DNA from: Acidobacteriota bacterium
GTDB taxonomy: Bacteria; Acidobacteriota; Aminicenantia; Aminicenantales; Saccharicenantaceae
Direction: 5' to 3'
NCBI GenBank assembly: GCA_028749115.1
Contig: JAQURD010000001.1
Location: 1 to 64,000, forward strand
DNA length: 64,000 nucleotides
The position numbers and the translations under genes are program-made. The notes beneath the pieces are model-generated. The model worked only from the letters and a program-made list of their open reading frames with translations, was not told the DNA's origin and searched no databases. This document shows, piece by piece, positions 62,948 to 64,000 of the stretch. Positions within the stretch are counted from its first letter, which is position 1. The number at the start of each line of letters is the position of its first letter.

Positions 62948-64000
62948 ATGAAAAAAGTTTGTGTGCTTGGAGCAGGACTGGTGGCAGGGCCTCTGGTTGA
63001 GTATTTACTTAACCTGGGAGATGTGGAGGTTAAGGTGGCTGACCTCGATGAAAAAAGAGCTAAGCAGCTGGTTGGGCAGCATCCCAGAGGTCAGGCTTTC
63101 CATCTTGACCTGAGGGATAAGAAGAAGGTTGAAGAACTCCTGGCCGGGGTCGAGGTCGTGGCCAGCATGGTGCCTTATACCTTTCATCCTTATGTAGCCA
63201 GTATTTGCCTCGAGCTTCGAAAGCACCTGGTCACAGCCAGCTATGTCAGCCCGGAAATGAGGAATTTCGACAGGCCGGCCAGGTCAGAAGGGCTTATTTT
63301 TTTGAACGAATGCGGTCTTGATCCAGGCCTGGATCATATGGAAGCCATGCACTGTCTGGATCAGGCCCGGACAGCCGGCGGTAAAGTTACGAGCTTTATC
63401 TCCTATTGTGGCGGGTTGCCTGCGCCTGAAGCCAATAATAATCCATTCGGCTACAAATTTTCCTGGAGCCCCAGGGGAGTTTTGCTGGCAGGTAGAAATG
63501 AAGCCAAATATTTAAAAGATGGACAGGAAGTCGTCATACCAGCCGAGGAGCTTTTTGACCATTTTGAACTGGTAGAGATTCCTGGCCTGGGCCTGTTCGA
63601 AGCCTATCCTAACCGGAATTCTGTCAGTTACCGGCAAATCTATGATATTCCTGAAGCCAGAACGGTCTTGAGAGGGACCCTTCGTTATCCGGGGTGGTGC
63701 TTCAAACTGAAAAAAATTGGCGAGCTGGGCCTTCTCGATATAAACGAAAGGGAATGGGCTGCCACCACTTATGCCGGTTTTCTGCGCGAAAGGCTGGGCA
63801 TTAGAGAAGGAGAGGATTTAAGGAAAGCCGTTGCTTCACAACTGAGACTTGCTCCAGATTCAGAGACCATCAGGGCCTTAGATTGGCTTGGGTTATTCAG
63901 CACCAGGCCACTGCCCGTTAAGAAGAGTTCACCTCTTGATTTGCTGACGGCCATCATGTGGGACAAAATGCAGTATGAAAAAGATGAACGGGATATGAAT
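62948..64000 (+). CDS. Saccharopine dehydrogenase (C-terminal AASS-type), cut by the window end
   Basis: Open from ATG 62948 through the last base (351 codons) with no stop inside the window. N-terminal Rossmann motif VCVLGAGLVAGPLVEYL (4-20), VADLDEKRAKQL, SMVPYTFHPYVA, the saccharopine-binding FLNECGLDPGLDHMEAM and SFISYCGGLPAPEANNNPFGYKFSW. The enzyme releases glutamate and aminoadipate semialdehyde from saccharopine with NAD. About 80-100 residues should be missing at the C-terminus. Ribosome site GAAGGT is weak; coupling to the preceding gene is likely. Confidence 0.9.
   Translation, partial: MKKVCVLGAGLVAGPLVEYLLNLGDVEVKVADLDEKRAKQLVGQHPRGQAFHLDLRDKKKVEELLAGVEVVASMVPYTFHPYVASICLELRKHLVTASYVSPEMRNFDRPARSEGLIFLNECGLDPGLDHMEAMHCLDQARTAGGKVTSFISYCGGLPAPEANNNPFGYKFSWSPRGVLLAGRNEAKYLKDGQEVVIPAEELFDHFELVEIPGLGLFEAYPNRNSVSYRQIYDIPEARTVLRGTLRYPGWCFKLKKIGELGLLDINEREWAATTYAGFLRERLGIREGEDLRKAVASQLRLAPDSETIRALDWLGLFSTRPLPVKKSSPLDLLTAIMWDKMQYEKDERDMN

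Noticed and set aside
1-64000. tRNA or rRNA genes
   Set aside because: No cloverleaf with a T-loop GTTCRA block flanked by matching stems and no rRNA segments were noticed by eye; a tRNAscan run would be needed to exclude them.

Overview
The window reads as a chromosomal segment of an uncultured, didermic, probably anaerobic bacterium of moderate to low GC content. The gene style fits a Candidatus Aminicenantes (OP8) or Acidobacteriota-like lineage: a tricorn-type S41 protease with beta-propeller, an SBBP-repeat secreted protein, TPR proteases, SagB-type oxidoreductases, an RND/TolC export system and lysine degradation by the saccharopine route. This placement is an inference from gene content; no rRNA or tRNA gene was seen.

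Positions 1-13,700 form an AT-rich accessory region that looks like a defence island. It holds a scrap of a type I restriction subunit, two overlapping genes of unknown function, a decayed reverse-strand gene, a one-protein (type IIG / ISP-like) restriction-modification enzyme, and a four-gene cluster: a small basic protein, a MORC/HSP90-like GHKL ATPase with a beta-rich tail, a protein resembling nucleases predicted to associate with pPIWI systems, and a zinc-ribbon winged-helix protein with a HEPN-like tail. A 5'-truncated AAA/DUF4143 ATPase closes the region.

Positions 13,700-28,900 mix housekeeping and surface genes. Two near-identical SagB-type nitroreductases flank a metallophosphoesterase, a possible structured RNA, and an SLC6-type amino-acid/sodium symporter with a 36-residue MetS-like companion. 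Then come a large secreted protein of unknown function, a papain-like protease with its own chagasin-like domain, a TPR/DUF6884 protein, a DUF2229 plus BadF/HgdC activase pair, and an outer-membrane barrel protein. Five copies of a 21-bp repeat, which looks like a REP/RAYT-type element, sit around the last two loci and beside the DUF4143 relic.

Positions 28,900-47,300 carry a D-2-hydroxyacid dehydrogenase, an M48 lipoprotein protease, an EIIA-like protein coupled to an internally deleted mgtA-type magnesium ATPase with an attenuator-like leader, an SBBP/fibronectin giant, a metzincin-TPR fusion, a complete TolC-MFP-RND operon, and a ZIP transporter converging on it.

Positions 47,400-64,000 are mostly housekeeping: tricorn-like protease, Mrp/ApbC, a calcium-type P-ATPase, an UlaG-like hydrolase, an orphan sensor kinase, a DsrC/TusE protein facing a cysteine desulfurase, folK, yraN, a cysS that is probably transcribed without a leader, and the two halves of the saccharopine pathway as separate adjacent genes (the second runs off the window).
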